The notes: generated by a model not told the origin, from the sequence alone. A stretch of DNA of 64,000 nucleotides from Listeria seeligeri serovar 1/2b str. SLCC3954 (GCF_000027145.1 NC_013891.1:496001-560000), one strand, 5' to 3'. Positions 55,165 through 63,880 are shown, numbered from the stretch's first letter. Made by a program: numbers and translations.

Positions 55165-56946
55165 TTAATCATGTTTTCTTTTACGCATCGAGAAAACAGC
55201 AATTCCTGCTAAAATGGCACCGATTAACACGATAGTTGCTTGATTAGAATCACCGGTTGCTGGCAGAATAATTTTTTTAGAGGCATTCTGGTATGTTGTC
55301 GTATTTTTACTAGACATTGCTCCATTTCCTCCATTCGGTGTGGGGTTCGTACTAGGATTAGGGCTTGGGTTAGGGCTTGGTGTGGGGTCTGGTCCTGGAG
55401 GGGTTGGTGGATTTGGCGGGATAGGTGGTTCGCTGCCGTTCTCAATTGTTACTAGTACTTTTACTGGATCCGCCTCTATGCCGTCTGCACTTACCGCACG
55501 CAAGGTTACTTCGTATGTGCCAGCTTTATTCAAATCAACCACGCTCTCAAAATCACTTGTTACGGTACTTCCATCGTTTGTACTAGCAGAAATATCTTTT
55601 AAAAATTGTTCAGCAGTTTTGGAATCACCGGTTGTATAAGTGATATTTTTATCAGCTGTAATGACTGGTTTAGCCAAAATTGTTACCGTTACTGTTTTTG
55701 GAGTTGCTTTTAGACCAGCATAATTTTCAGCGTTAAGAGTAACTGTATAAACTCCAGGGGTATTGAAATCAACAACACTATCAAAATCACTTGTTACCGG
55801 GGTTCCATCATCTGTTTCTGCATGAATATCAGTTAAAAATTGTGCTTCTGTGATAGTGTTTCCTTCTGTATAACTAATCGCTGCATCATTTGTAATTGTT
55901 AAGGAATGATCAATATCAAAGTAATGGTCGTAAGTTCCGCCTGAAATAGTGTAATTAGTGATGTTTGGAGGCGCTGCATAGCTTCCAGCAGGATTATTAT
56001 AAACTGAGTTAAATTCCATCTTAGTGAGTGAGTCGAAAAAATCTTTCGTTATACCGGTGACTGTAACGCCAGTATTATCAATGCTTAACCTACTTCCATT
56101 AATTTGTTGCTCATTTAAGGTGAAGTAAGTATTTGAACTACTTGTAGATGTTGAGAAAGGAATGAGGTCCCCGTTGAAATTCACGGTACGATCAGTCATT
56201 AGCGTGAAAGGAACAAAAATAGTTTGAGCAGTTTCATTATAATTTAAGGCAGAACTTTTAATGTTGCTATTAATTAAGACTGTGCGACCCACATTTTGTC
56301 CATAAGCAGATAAATTATTCAACTTGGGAAAATTTTCAATTCCTCGGTAATCATGAATTCCGCAGAACTGAACAAATAAAGTAACTAAATTCGGAAGGGA
56401 CTGTAAAGGCATAATATCAGTAAGTGAATAGTTACTATCTAATTCTAAGAAAGTTAAGTTAGGAATTTTATTTATTTTTGTTAGTACGCTGTTATCAAGA
56501 CTAGCTGGGCTGATGCTTAAACTAGTTAGGTTTTGTAAATTATTCAAATTTGGTATCGAACTAGAGGTAATACTACTTCCTGCCAGACTGATATTAGTTA
56601 GTTTAGGTAATGAGGCAAGTAAAGAGAAATCCGTGACTTGTGTATTTGCAATTCTCACAGAAGTTAAATTATGGGCATAATCTATACCAGTTATGTCTGA
56701 CACGCTACCACCATTAATAGTAATAGCTGTAATTGTATCCATTTGGGCTTCAGTAATATCACTAGTACTAGGTTGGCCGATAAGACCGTTTAAATAACTT
56801 TTGAATGCTGGGTCTGGTATGTTCACAGTATCATCTGCAGCTTGGACGCTAATATTTCCTTCCGCTGATACAACGAATGGCCCTTGTAAGGCGAAAGGAA
56901 ATACTAAAAGAATGCATAAACTAACTTTAATTCCTATTCTTTTCAT
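55165..56946 (-). CDS. internalin-like LRR protein with LPXTG anchor
   Basis: A 593-residue sortase-anchored surface protein. The signal peptide (MKRIGIKVSLCILLVFPFAL) is followed by a short cap and about five to six leucine-rich repeats (NLTSVRIANTQVTDFSLLAS, LTNISLAGSSI, LTFLELDSN). Two related Ig-like repeats follow, each with ITxxTxGxxxTxxQFLxDI and TVTSDFxSVVDxNxxGxYxVTL. A Pro-rich spacer and ILPATGDSNQ, hydrophobic helix, RKRKHD tail end the protein. ATG 56946 has GGGGG upstream. A sigma-B-like promoter lies at 57005-57029, and the L. monocytogenes orthologue lmo0610 is recalled as stress-induced. Confidence 0.93.
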   Translation of the reverse strand: MKRIGIKVSLCILLVFPFALQGPFVVSAEGNISVQAADDTVNIPDPAFKSYLNGLIGQPSTSDITEAQMDTITAITINGGSVSDITGIDYAHNLTSVRIANTQVTDFSLLASLPKLTNISLAGSSITSSSIPNLNNLQNLTSLSISPASLDNSVLTKINKIPNLTFLELDSNYSLTDIMPLQSLPNLVTLFVQFCGIHDYRGIENFPKLNNLSAYGQNVGRTVLINSNIKSSALNYNETAQTIFVPFTLMTDRTVNFNGDLIPFSTSTSSSNTYFTLNEQQINGSRLSIDNTGVTVTGITKDFFDSLTKMEFNSVYNNPAGSYAAPPNITNYTISGGTYDHYFDIDHSLTITNDAAISYTEGNTITEAQFLTDIHAETDDGTPVTSDFDSVVDFNTPGVYTVTLNAENYAGLKATPKTVTVTILAKPVITADKNITYTTGDSKTAEQFLKDISASTNDGSTVTSDFESVVDLNKAGTYEVTLRAVSADGIEADPVKVLVTIENGSEPPIPPNPPTPPGPDPTPSPNPSPNPSTNPTPNGGNGAMSSKNTTTYQNASKKIILPATGDSNQATIVLIGAILAGIAVFSMRKRKHD

Positions 56947-57004
56947 CGTGTTTTTCCCCCTTAAAAGCATAAAGAAACATTAATTTGCTTTATCTACTAT
57001 TTAT

Positions 57005-57029
57005 TCCTTCTTTAACAGATTCTAAACTA
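57005..57029 (-). promoter_or_regulatory. candidate sigma-B promoter of the LPXTG protein gene
   Basis: On the minus strand GTTT (57026-57029), 15 nt and AGGAAT (57005-57010), one mismatch from GGGWAT. This gives a leader of about 50 nt. Confidence 0.4.
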
Positions 57030-57066
57030 AAGTAATTCTAACTGTTAACAAATTAGGAGAAATAAA

Positions 57067-57103
57067 AAAACTATCCATGAGCAAAAAGCTCATGGATAGT
57101 TTT
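57067..57103. terminator. bidirectional terminator before azoreductase gene 3' end
   Basis: A perfect 16-bp stem AAAACTATCCATGAGC/GCTCATGGATAGTTTT with an AAAAA loop. It terminates the leftward azoreductase transcript. Confidence 0.92.
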
Positions 57104-57106
57104 AGA

Positions 57107-57733
57107 TTAAAATATTTTAGCTAGTTCAACCGCTTCTTTGGCACCAGCAGAAATAATATCTTTTGCTAGGTCTGGTTTTGCGTTATGGCCTTCTACTATA
57201 ACCATTTCTGGCTCAGAGATTCCGAAGTGAGAAAGGACATTTTTTACATAGTTTACAGACATTTCGAAGCTTTGCATTGGGCCATCTGAGTAAATACCGC
57301 CACGTGCATTAAGTAAGGCGATTTTCTTGTCACCAACGAGGCCAACAGGTCCATTTGCAGTATATTTGAATGTTTTTCCAGCTTGATTTAAATAGAATAA
57401 GTAAGTTAAAAACTGAGCTGGGATACTGAAATTCCATAGCGGGAAAGCCATGACGATTTTATCAGCTGCTAAAAATTGATCCAGGTAGCTATTCGCAATA
57501 TCAGCTAAACGTTTTTCTTCGCCACTAAGTGTTTCTCCAGCAGCTTCTTTATGTAATCCACTCATCATTGTTACATCATAATAAGGTAGATCAGCTTCAA
57601 ATAAATCTAGTTCAGTTACGTTATCTTCTGGATGAGATTTTTTGTATTCGGTTAGGAAAATTTCATAGAGTGCCACACTAACAGAGCGTTCGGCAGGTAA
57701 ACCGTTTGCTTTGATGAAAAGTACATTTGTCAT
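57107..57733 (-). CDS. azoR: FMN-dependent NADH-azoreductase
   Basis: A 208-residue flavodoxin-fold reductase of the AzoR family that reduces azo and quinone compounds with NAD(P)H. The FMN phosphate-binding region is FIKANGLPAERSVSVAL, then VMAFPLWNFSIPAQFLTYL and LLNARGGIYSDGPM. It is divergent from a MarR regulator plus oxidoreductase operon, a layout typical of quinone or thiol-stress responses. GGGGGC precedes the ATG. Confidence 0.9.
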   Translation of the reverse strand: MTNVLFIKANGLPAERSVSVALYEIFLTEYKKSHPEDNVTELDLFEADLPYYDVTMMSGLHKEAAGETLSGEEKRLADIANSYLDQFLAADKIVMAFPLWNFSIPAQFLTYLFYLNQAGKTFKYTANGPVGLVGDKKIALLNARGGIYSDGPMQSFEMSVNYVKNVLSHFGISEPEMVIVEGHNAKPDLAKDIISAGAKEAVELAKIF

Positions 57734-57848
57734 TACATTCTTGCCCCCATTTTCATTAATTATCTGTTTAATTGTAGCTTATTACAGAGTGAAACAGCAA
57801 ATAAAATGCTTACAAAAAATTAGTTACTATTATTAATGAGCAGATTCT

Positions 57849-57876
57849 TTGTACTTTAAAAAAAGACGCGTATAAT
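57849..57876 (+). promoter_or_regulatory. promoter of the marR-oxidoreductase operon
   Basis: TTGTAC (57849-57854), 16 nt and TATAAT (57871-57876). Confidence 0.7.
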
Positions 57877-57878
57877 GA

Positions 57879-57902
57879 TTGATATATCATTTGACGTATC
57901 AA
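57879..57902 (+). promoter_or_regulatory. MarR-type operator candidate
   Basis: TTGATA (57879-57884) and TATCAA (57897-57902) flank the perfect inner palindrome TGATATATCA (57880-57889). It covers the predicted transcription start and could also control the divergent azoreductase gene. Confidence 0.5.
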
Positions 57903-57920
57903 CTATGGAGGTGAGAGAAG

Positions 57921-58355
57921 CTGAAACCATGTACTGAACGTTCTGAACTACTATACCGAATGCATTTGCTATCTAAAGAAATTAGTCATGTTTTTGAACA
58001 GCAGACGAATAAAAGCTTTACTAAAGTAGAGATTTTATTTCATATTAAGCAAACCCCCGGACAGAGTCAAAATAAGCTAAAAGAAAACTTATATATTGAT
58101 TCGGCAAGCATTACAAGGCATTTGAAGCGTATGGAAGAACAAGGGCTGATTACCCGAGAGAAGAAAGATGAAAATAAGCGCTATACTTATTTATTTTTAA
58201 CACCAACTGGCAAAGCGGAATTAGCTTCCTTACTTGCAGAAAAAGAGAAATTTCAAAATGAAGCCCTAGCAGATTTTTCCGAAGAAGAAGTGGCTTTATG
58301 GTTAAAATCAGTCACAAAAATGATGAATAATATCGAGAAAATGGAGGAGAAGTAA
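57921..58355 (+). CDS. MarR-family transcriptional regulator, probable CTG start
   Basis: A 144-residue MarR-type regulator (SQNKLKENLYIDSASITRHL, KRMEEQGLITREKKDENKRY). The first ATG in the frame is 57960, but it has no ribosome binding site and would cut into helix 1. Upstream in frame, CTG at 57921 lies 9 nt after GGAGG and the added residues KPCTERSELLYR resemble MarR N-termini, including a cysteine that could sense thiol stress. No ATG, GTG or TTG is available there. It overlaps no gene and is 2 nt from the oxidoreductase start. Confidence 0.8.
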   Translation: MKPCTERSELLYRMHLLSKEISHVFEQQTNKSFTKVEILFHIKQTPGQSQNKLKENLYIDSASITRHLKRMEEQGLITREKKDENKRYTYLFLTPTGKAELASLLAEKEKFQNEALADFSEEEVALWLKSVTKMMNNIEKMEEK

Positions 58356-58357
58356 AA

Positions 58358-59299
58358 ATGAAAGCAGTAGTAATCGAAAATTATGGTGGTAAAGAACAAT
58401 TAAAAGAAAAAGAAGTAGCGATGCCTAAACCAGAAAAAAATCAAGTTATCGTCAAGGAAAGCGCAACTTCTATTAATCCAATTGACTGGAAGCTTCGTGA
58501 AGGATACTTAAAACAAATGATGGACTGGGAATTCCCAATTATTTTAGGTTGGGATGTTGCGGGTGTTATTTCTGAGGTTGGAGAAGGCGTGACAGATTGG
58601 AAAGTTGGCGATAAAATATTTGCCCGTCCTGAAACAACTCGTTTCGGAACATACGCAGAATATACTGCAGTGGATGACCATTTATTAGCTAAAATCCCTG
58701 ATGGTATTAGTTTTGAAGAAGCTGCTTCAGTACCACTTGCTGGTTTAACTGCTTGGCAAGCGCTGTTTGATCATGCTAAACTTCAAAAAGGTGAGAAAGT
58801 ATTAATCCATGCAGGTGCAGGTGGCGTTGGGACTTTTGCAATTCAATTAGCAAAACATGCAGGAGCAGAAGTAATAACAACTGCTAGCGCTAAAAACCAT
58901 GAATTACTGAAATCACTTGGAGCTGATCAAGTCATTGATTATAAAGAAGTTAATTTTAAAGATGTTCTTTCTGATATTGATGTTGTTTTTGATACAATGG
59001 GTGGACAAATCGAAACGGATAGCTATGATGTATTAAAAGAAGGAACTGGTCGATTAGTAAGCATTGTAGGGATTTCCAACGAGGACAAGGCGAAAGAAAA
59101 AAATGTGACAGCCACTGGAATTTGGCTAGAACCTAATGGCGAACAATTAAATGAGCTTGCTAAGTTGTTAGAGAATAAAACCGTGAAACCGATTATTGGA
59201 GAAACTTTCCCATTCTCTGAAAAAGGTGTTTTCGATGCACACACTTTAAGTGAAACACACCATGCAGTCGGAAAAATAGTGATTTCGTTTAATAAATAA
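58358..59299 (+). CDS. zinc-independent quinone oxidoreductase-type dehydrogenase
   Basis: A 313-residue MDR-superfamily reductase (QOR/Zta1 type). The catalytic-fold segment ATSINPIDWKLREGYLK lacks the zinc cysteines. NADPH binds at IHAGAGGVGTFAIQLAKHAG. It probably reduces quinones or enones. It follows the MarR gene by 2 nt with GGAGGAG overlapping the end of that gene. The link to the divergent azoreductase suggests a shared electrophile or quinone stress role, inferred. Confidence 0.9.
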   Translation: MKAVVIENYGGKEQLKEKEVAMPKPEKNQVIVKESATSINPIDWKLREGYLKQMMDWEFPIILGWDVAGVISEVGEGVTDWKVGDKIFARPETTRFGTYAEYTAVDDHLLAKIPDGISFEEAASVPLAGLTAWQALFDHAKLQKGEKVLIHAGAGGVGTFAIQLAKHAGAEVITTASAKNHELLKSLGADQVIDYKEVNFKDVLSDIDVVFDTMGGQIETDSYDVLKEGTGRLVSIVGISNEDKAKEKNVTATGIWLEPNGEQLNELAKLLENKTVKPIIGETFPFSEKGVFDAHTLSETHHAVGKIVISFNK

Positions 59300-59307
59300 A
59301 ATTTTCG

Positions 59308-59338
59308 AAAGGCTAGATGTCAGCATCTAGCCTTTTTT
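59308..59338 (+). terminator. terminator of the marR-oxidoreductase operon
   Basis: A 12-bp stem AAAGGCTAGATG/CATCTAGCCTTT with TCAG loop (59308-59335), then T-run. Confidence 0.92.
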
Positions 59339-59407
59339 GCTGTTTGCTGGAATAGTTTTAGTGGGATATAATAACGAAGGAATAGTAGTGGAAATGCGCA
59401 GTTGTTG

Positions 59408-59650
59408 TCAGTCCTCTGTGAGAAAAGTAAGATCATTCGTCACTTCTAAATCACTTAGTTGTTTAGCAACTATGTCAGCTCCGGTGTTTAATGTATAAGC
59501 AATCTGAGTGAGAACTCGGAGGCTGATATCGGAAGTTCGAACATCTTTATCAATTAATTTTTGTAAACTCCCTTTCCTTAAGCGAGTATTAGCTTCAATT
59601 TCGGTGATTGTAGTGCGATTATTTGCTAGAAATTGTTCAATTGGATGCAT
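59408..59650 (-). CDS. small HTH (XRE-like) protein
   Basis: An 80-residue protein that starts HPIEQFLANNRTTITEIEAN, followed by TRLRKGSLQKLIDKDV, resembling a lambda-repressor-like helix-turn-helix. A short C-terminal tail (KQLSDLEVTNDLTFLTED) follows. No partner or target is evident. GAGGTG lies ahead of the ATG. It is divergent from the GdpD-type gene. A single small regulator like this may control that neighbour, but this is a guess. Confidence 0.75.
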   Translation of the reverse strand: MHPIEQFLANNRTTITEIEANTRLRKGSLQKLIDKDVRTSDISLRVLTQIAYTLNTGADIVAKQLSDLEVTNDLTFLTED

Positions 59651-59757
59651 AATTTCACCTCTTTCGAATAGTTAACTTTATGAATTAATTATAACTAATT
59701 TTACTTCTTAGATAAACTTTAAAGCCTCACAAGTAAAATAGGAAGGGGGAAAACTCA

Positions 59758-61515
59758 GTGAATGATATAAAAAATAGTTTAAAAGTCATTTATCAATATC
59801 GAATGGATTATCTCAAAGTCACTTTGTTACTGACGATAGCTCAAGCATTTGTTATTCCGCCATTTATTTATTATTTCTTTTTCTTTATTCTTCGGATTGC
59901 TGGGGTACCAGGTGTTACAGACTCGAATTTAGGCGAATTATTTTCAAGTCCAATCGCGGTTATCATGTTAATAGTACTGGTACTGCTCATTTTATTGTTT
60001 GTTTACTATGAATTAGGATTTTTCATTTTAATGGCTATTTATCAACTTAGAGGAGAAGCATATACCGTTTTAAAAATTCTCCAAAGACTTAACTCGAAAG
60101 CAAAATATTTCATCAGTTTTCAAGCAATTTATTTTCTTGTTTATTTCTTTTTGTTGTTACCAATTGCAGGGCTTTCTTTACCACTAACCATCACGGAGAA
60201 TTTATATTTACCGCATTTTATTACGGATGAATTGATGAAGAGTACAACAGGGATGTGGTTATATTTTATTGCCATTAGTATTATTTTTTACATTAGCGCT
60301 AGACTTGTTTTCGCACTGCCATATTTTATTGAAGATAAGTCCCTTAAAATTAATGGGGCAATAAAGAAAAGTTGGAAATTTCCACAGAAACGTTTATTTA
60401 TGATGTTGTTAAAATGGGTATTAATCATTGTTGTTACAGGATTTGCTATTTCTATGGCCGCTTCCATAATTATGTTGCCTTTATTTTTAGTAGAAAAATT
60501 TTCAGCAGGAGTGGCGATGTTAGTAGCTGGATTGACCTTAACACTACTTCAACTAGTTGGTTTTTTCTTTGCAGGAATCTTTCAAGGAATCATTTCTCAA
60601 CTACTAGTCAAAAATGCATTTACCATTAAGACGAGAACTGAATCGTGGCAAGCCAACCATAGCCAGTTTTTACACAAAAAAAGGCTTATTATCAGCGGTA
60701 TAGTAGTGTTTATTTTTGTCAGTGGTTTTAATGTATATGCAGTAAATTCAACGTTGTATGAACCAAACACTAAAGTAATTGCCCATCGTGGAGATACCGT
60801 GAATGCAGTAGAAAATACAGTAGAAGCAGTTGAATCAGCAGCTCATGCTGGGGCGGATTATTGTGAGATAGATATTCAAGAGACGAAAGACAAGAAGTTC
60901 GTTGTTTTTCACGACTTAACACTTCGAAGATTAGCAGGAAGTTCAAAGCGAGTAGCGGATATGACACTAAACGAATTACAGCAAACCGAAGTGCATAGTG
61001 GTGCTTATTCTTCTAAGATTGTTTCATTGGAAGAGATCATTGCCACCGCGAAAAAGAATGAAATTGACTTGCTTATTGAAGTGAAATTACACGGCGCAGA
61101 ATCCGAGGACATGGTTAATAATTTAATCGCGTTACTAAAAAAAGAACATGTTACCAATAAATATTTAGTTCAATCGCTTGATCAGCCAATTATGGGAAAA
61201 ATAGAAAAGGCAGATCCAACTTTAAAAACTGGTATTATCATAGCGCTAAATATCGGGAATTTACCAAAGACATCAGCTGATTTTATTGTTTTAGAAGATT
61301 TTTCAATCAACAAACGATTACTTACACAAGCAAAACAAAATGAAAAAATGGTTTTTGTTTGGACAGTTAATAAAGAAAAATTAATGCAAATGTATTTAAG
61401 GAAAAATATCGATGGTATCATCACCAATTATCCTGCCAAAGCAATCCAACTTAGAGATACTTTCAATGAAAATGATTCGTTTATAAGCCGGGTGAAGAAT
61501 AGATTGATGTTTTAA
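59758..61515 (+). CDS. membrane glycerophosphodiester phosphodiesterase (GdpD with N-terminal membrane domain)
   Basis: A 585-residue protein. About 320 N-terminal residues form the GPDPase membrane domain with seven or eight helices. The GdpD catalytic domain follows from about residue 340 with VIAHRGDTVNAVENTVEAVE, ADYCEIDIQETKDKKFVVFHD and LIEVKLHG, the His/Glu/Asp metal site. Homologues cleave glycerophosphodiesters or lipoteichoic-acid-related substrates. The start is GTG with GGAAGGGGG upstream. Domain order and catalytic residues are intact. Confidence 0.92.
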   Translation: MNDIKNSLKVIYQYRMDYLKVTLLLTIAQAFVIPPFIYYFFFFILRIAGVPGVTDSNLGELFSSPIAVIMLIVLVLLILLFVYYELGFFILMAIYQLRGEAYTVLKILQRLNSKAKYFISFQAIYFLVYFFLLLPIAGLSLPLTITENLYLPHFITDELMKSTTGMWLYFIAISIIFYISARLVFALPYFIEDKSLKINGAIKKSWKFPQKRLFMMLLKWVLIIVVTGFAISMAASIIMLPLFLVEKFSAGVAMLVAGLTLTLLQLVGFFFAGIFQGIISQLLVKNAFTIKTRTESWQANHSQFLHKKRLIISGIVVFIFVSGFNVYAVNSTLYEPNTKVIAHRGDTVNAVENTVEAVESAAHAGADYCEIDIQETKDKKFVVFHDLTLRRLAGSSKRVADMTLNELQQTEVHSGAYSSKIVSLEEIIATAKKNEIDLLIEVKLHGAESEDMVNNLIALLKKEHVTNKYLVQSLDQPIMGKIEKADPTLKTGIIIALNIGNLPKTSADFIVLEDFSINKRLLTQAKQNEKMVFVWTVNKEKLMQMYLRKNIDGIITNYPAKAIQLRDTFNENDSFISRVKNRLMF

Positions 61516-61520
61516 ACAAC

Positions 61521-61563
61521 AAAGAACCCGTAAACCAAATATTGTCTACGGGATTCTTTTTAT
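61521..61563. terminator. bidirectional terminator between GdpD-type and lipoprotein genes
   Basis: AAAGAACCCGTA pairs with TACGGGATTCTTT (one bulged A), then T-rich sequence. Confidence 0.85.
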
Positions 61564-62066
61564 TTTAATTCAAAAGATTTCTTAACAGTGTTATCGCTAA
61601 AGCTAATCAGTTCTTTTGCTTCCACGTCCACTTTATTTTGAGTGTCTTGCAAACTGTATATGGAGGTTACTTCTAGTGAAGAGCCTGGCTGAACGTCTTT
61701 ATCGGTATCACCTAAACTTAAGCCATCACCTGAAGATACAGTCGTTTCTAGTTGAGTTCCATTTTGGAAAGCTTGTTGGTCAATAGCTACCATAAAAGAA
61801 ATATTTTCTTTGCTATTATTTGTGAATTTGGTTTTAATGGCAATCGCGTCTTTTCCTTCATAATCTTTCTCAACTTCTGAACTAAGGATTTCTACTTGAT
61901 AATCTCCAAGCTTGTTTGGATCAGTTTTCTTTTTCTCTTTTGTTTCAGCTTTTGCTGTTTCAGTTTTTGTTTCACTTGATGTATCTTCTGCTCCGCCACA
62001 AGCTGTTAGTGCAACTGAAAATGTAAGAACTCCCATTAATAATAAAGCTGTTTTCCATTTTTTCAT
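61560..62066 (-). CDS. DUF5067-like lipoprotein
   Basis: A 168-residue lipoprotein. The lipobox is VALTACGG (Cys23). A charged linker rich in Lys, Glu and Thr (about 26-50) precedes a beta-rich domain (YQVEILSSEVEKDYEGKDAI, NISFMVAIDQQAFQNGTQLE) resembling DUF5067/DUF4352 immunoprotective-extracellular-type folds. The function is unknown. GAAGGAGAG lies ahead of the ATG. It faces the kinase gene in the same direction, with a terminator between. Confidence 0.82.
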   Translation of the reverse strand: MKKWKTALLLMGVLTFSVALTACGGAEDTSSETKTETAKAETKEKKKTDPNKLGDYQVEILSSEVEKDYEGKDAIAIKTKFTNNSKENISFMVAIDQQAFQNGTQLETTVSSGDGLSLGDTDKDVQPGSSLEVTSIYSLQDTQNKVDVEAKELISFSDNTVKKSFELK

Positions 62067-62120
62067 TGTATTCTCTCCTTCTTATTTTATCTGTTTATAT
62101 TAGACCATGTGTGCATAAGA

Positions 62121-62147
62121 AAAGTCCTATGCAACAGGCATAGGACT
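62121..62147 (-). terminator. terminator of the kinase gene
   Basis: On the minus strand AGTCCTATGC pairs with GCATAGGACT (62047+91..; arms 62138-62147 and 62123-62132), followed by TTTTCTT. Confidence 0.8.
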
Positions 62148-63261
62148 AAGATATTAATGTATTGAAAATTGCTGAGAATAGAATACAAATAAATATATAA
62201 ATTGGGATTCCAACAGCCCTTATTATAAATGAAGTTGATTTTAAAAGGGGTAATTTTTTCCAAACACCACATAGATTAGTAAAAATAACGAAGGCAGGGA
62301 CAATTAAAAAAAAGTTACTAAAAAAGTTTTCCGTATGAGTCATTTTGACGCCTTCTACAGGTTCACTAAACAAACCAACTAATAAGAAAATATAACCTAA
62401 TACAGCAACAATCATTTTCCAAGTACGTCCCGTTCTAAAACCAGGAATATGTCGGTACCAAGGAAGAAAAACTTCTGGTGGTTCTTCCATTGGAATGTCA
62501 AAACTTGCAAAATCGGACAATTCTGATACGAAAGTGGGTCCAAGGGAATCATTTTTAACTGCTGTTCGAAATTCCTCGATAGTTTGGTATCGTTTATCTG
62601 GATCAAATGAAGCAGCACGAACGGCGATTTTTTCAAGAGAAGTGATATTTTCTTGATTTGGTAATGTGTTTTTTCCTAGTAATAGTTCCAACATAAGAAC
62701 GCCAATACTATAAATATCTGACCGGACATCGGTTTGTGAAAAGCCATATTGCTCAGGTGCCGCATACCCAATTGTTCCTAGGTTGACGGTGTCTTGATTC
62801 TTGCCAATTTCGTAAACACGAGAAGCATCGAAATCAATTAATTTTAAGATACCGTCATTAGAAATCATTATGTTCGATGGTTTAATATCACGGTGAATAA
62901 TGGCATTTGCGTGAAGTTCCGTCAATGCATTGGCCAACATCAGCATCAGCCTTGTCACTTCACTAGGATCAAATGTAGGATATTTTTTTACTAAATCCGC
63001 TAAATTTTTCCCATTAATATATTCTTCATAGACAATTAAATATTTTCCACTAGGAATCATTATTTCGATTTTAGGTAAATAATTACTAGATAATTTTTGT
63101 AGTTGTTGAATCACTGGTGCAAAGCCAATCGGAAGTGCTTTACGAACAAATAATTCACCTGTTGAAATATTTCGAGTGAGCACAGCAGGATTTTCTTTAT
63201 CATTTAATTTATCTAATTCTTTGTATTGTTCTTCTATGAAAGCAAGTGTCATTTCTCCCAT
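62146..63261 (-). CDS. membrane-anchored Ser/Thr protein kinase
   Basis: A 371-residue Hanks-type kinase. Lys41 (FVRKAL) fills the ATP-binding position, the catalytic loop is IIHRDIKPSN (Asp125), and the metal site is LIDFDAS (Asp143) where DFG reads DFD. TIGYAAPEQYG holds the APE motif. A glycine-rich P-loop is not recognisable in the shortened N-terminal lobe. The C-terminal third carries three membrane helices (about 272-290, 301-325, 337-362) with no PASTA repeats. It differs from PrkA/Stk1. It is divergent from an HTH-like gene, a likely functional pair. Confidence 0.9.
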   Translation of the reverse strand: MGEMTLAFIEEQYKELDKLNDKENPAVLTRNISTGELFVRKALPIGFAPVIQQLQKLSSNYLPKIEIMIPSGKYLIVYEEYINGKNLADLVKKYPTFDPSEVTRLMLMLANALTELHANAIIHRDIKPSNIMISNDGILKLIDFDASRVYEIGKNQDTVNLGTIGYAAPEQYGFSQTDVRSDIYSIGVLMLELLLGKNTLPNQENITSLEKIAVRAASFDPDKRYQTIEEFRTAVKNDSLGPTFVSELSDFASFDIPMEEPPEVFLPWYRHIPGFRTGRTWKMIVAVLGYIFLLVGLFSEPVEGVKMTHTENFFSNFFLIVPAFVIFTNLCGVWKKLPLLKSTSFIIRAVGIPIYIFICILFSAIFNTLIS

Positions 63262-63333
63262 TTACATAAAATCCCCTCTATACTTTATAGTGAAATTATA
63301 GCATGAAGCATAGTAGTCTGGTACTTATTCCGT

Positions 63334-63341
63334 GATATAAT
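63334..63341 (+). promoter_or_regulatory. promoter of the HTH gene (extended -10)
   Basis: TGATATAAT gives an extended -10 (TATAAT at 63336-63341). On the opposite strand TGCTATAAT (63295-63303) is a matching extended -10 for the kinase gene, so the two genes share a short divergent regulatory region. Confidence 0.5.
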
Positions 63342-63368
63342 GAAAAAAAACAGTCGGGGGCATGCCTA

Positions 63369-63824
63369 ATGGATGGGGAAAAAGAGACAAGTAAATTACT
63401 TCATGAATTAAAAAAAGCGACCAGTTTACGCCAAGTATTAGATGAAAACGAGGGCGAATTTAAGTCGAATGAGATGGTGAGTTATTTAAAAGAATTACTA
63501 GCAGAAAAAAATCTGACAAAGGCTAGTGTGATACGTTCGGCGAGGCTCCATGAAACATATGGCTATCAAATTTTCAGTGGTGTTAGACGTCCTTCGAGAG
63601 ACCGGACAATTGCCCTTTCTTTTGGTTTCAAACTTTCAGGGCTCGAAGCAAGTAGGTTACTGAAATATACAGAATATCCACCTTTATATGCAAAAAACCG
63701 CCGAGATGCGATTATTATTTTTGCTTTAGATCATGGATATTCACTAGATCAAACAAATGATTCTTTATACGATTTGGAAGAGGCACTGATTGAAACTTAC
63801 AAAGAAGAAAAGCCGCTAGTTTAA
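63369..63824 (+). CDS. HTH-like cytoplasmic protein next to the kinase
   Basis: A 151-residue protein. The central part LKELLAEKNLTKASVIRSAR..TYGYQIFSGVRRPSRDRTIA resembles an XRE-type helix-turn-helix. ALSFGFKLSGLEASRLLKYTE follows, then an acidic C-terminal helix. Conserved in Listeria next to the kinase, from memory (lmo0618-lmo0619). It could be a DNA-binding substrate of the kinase. That is inference. GGGGG lies ahead of the ATG. Confidence 0.78.
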   Translation: MDGEKETSKLLHELKKATSLRQVLDENEGEFKSNEMVSYLKELLAEKNLTKASVIRSARLHETYGYQIFSGVRRPSRDRTIALSFGFKLSGLEASRLLKYTEYPPLYAKNRRDAIIIFALDHGYSLDQTNDSLYDLEEALIETYKEEKPLV

Positions 63825-63880
63825 AATTAATCAGCAATCAAGTATAATGGAAAATAAAAGTATTTGATTGGAGAACTGCT

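Noticed and set aside
56950..56975. GTTT-N16-GGGAAA sigma-B-like match just before the LPXTG protein gene
   Set aside because: It overlaps the ribosome binding site and would start transcription at or inside the ATG. The match at 57005-57029 is better placed.
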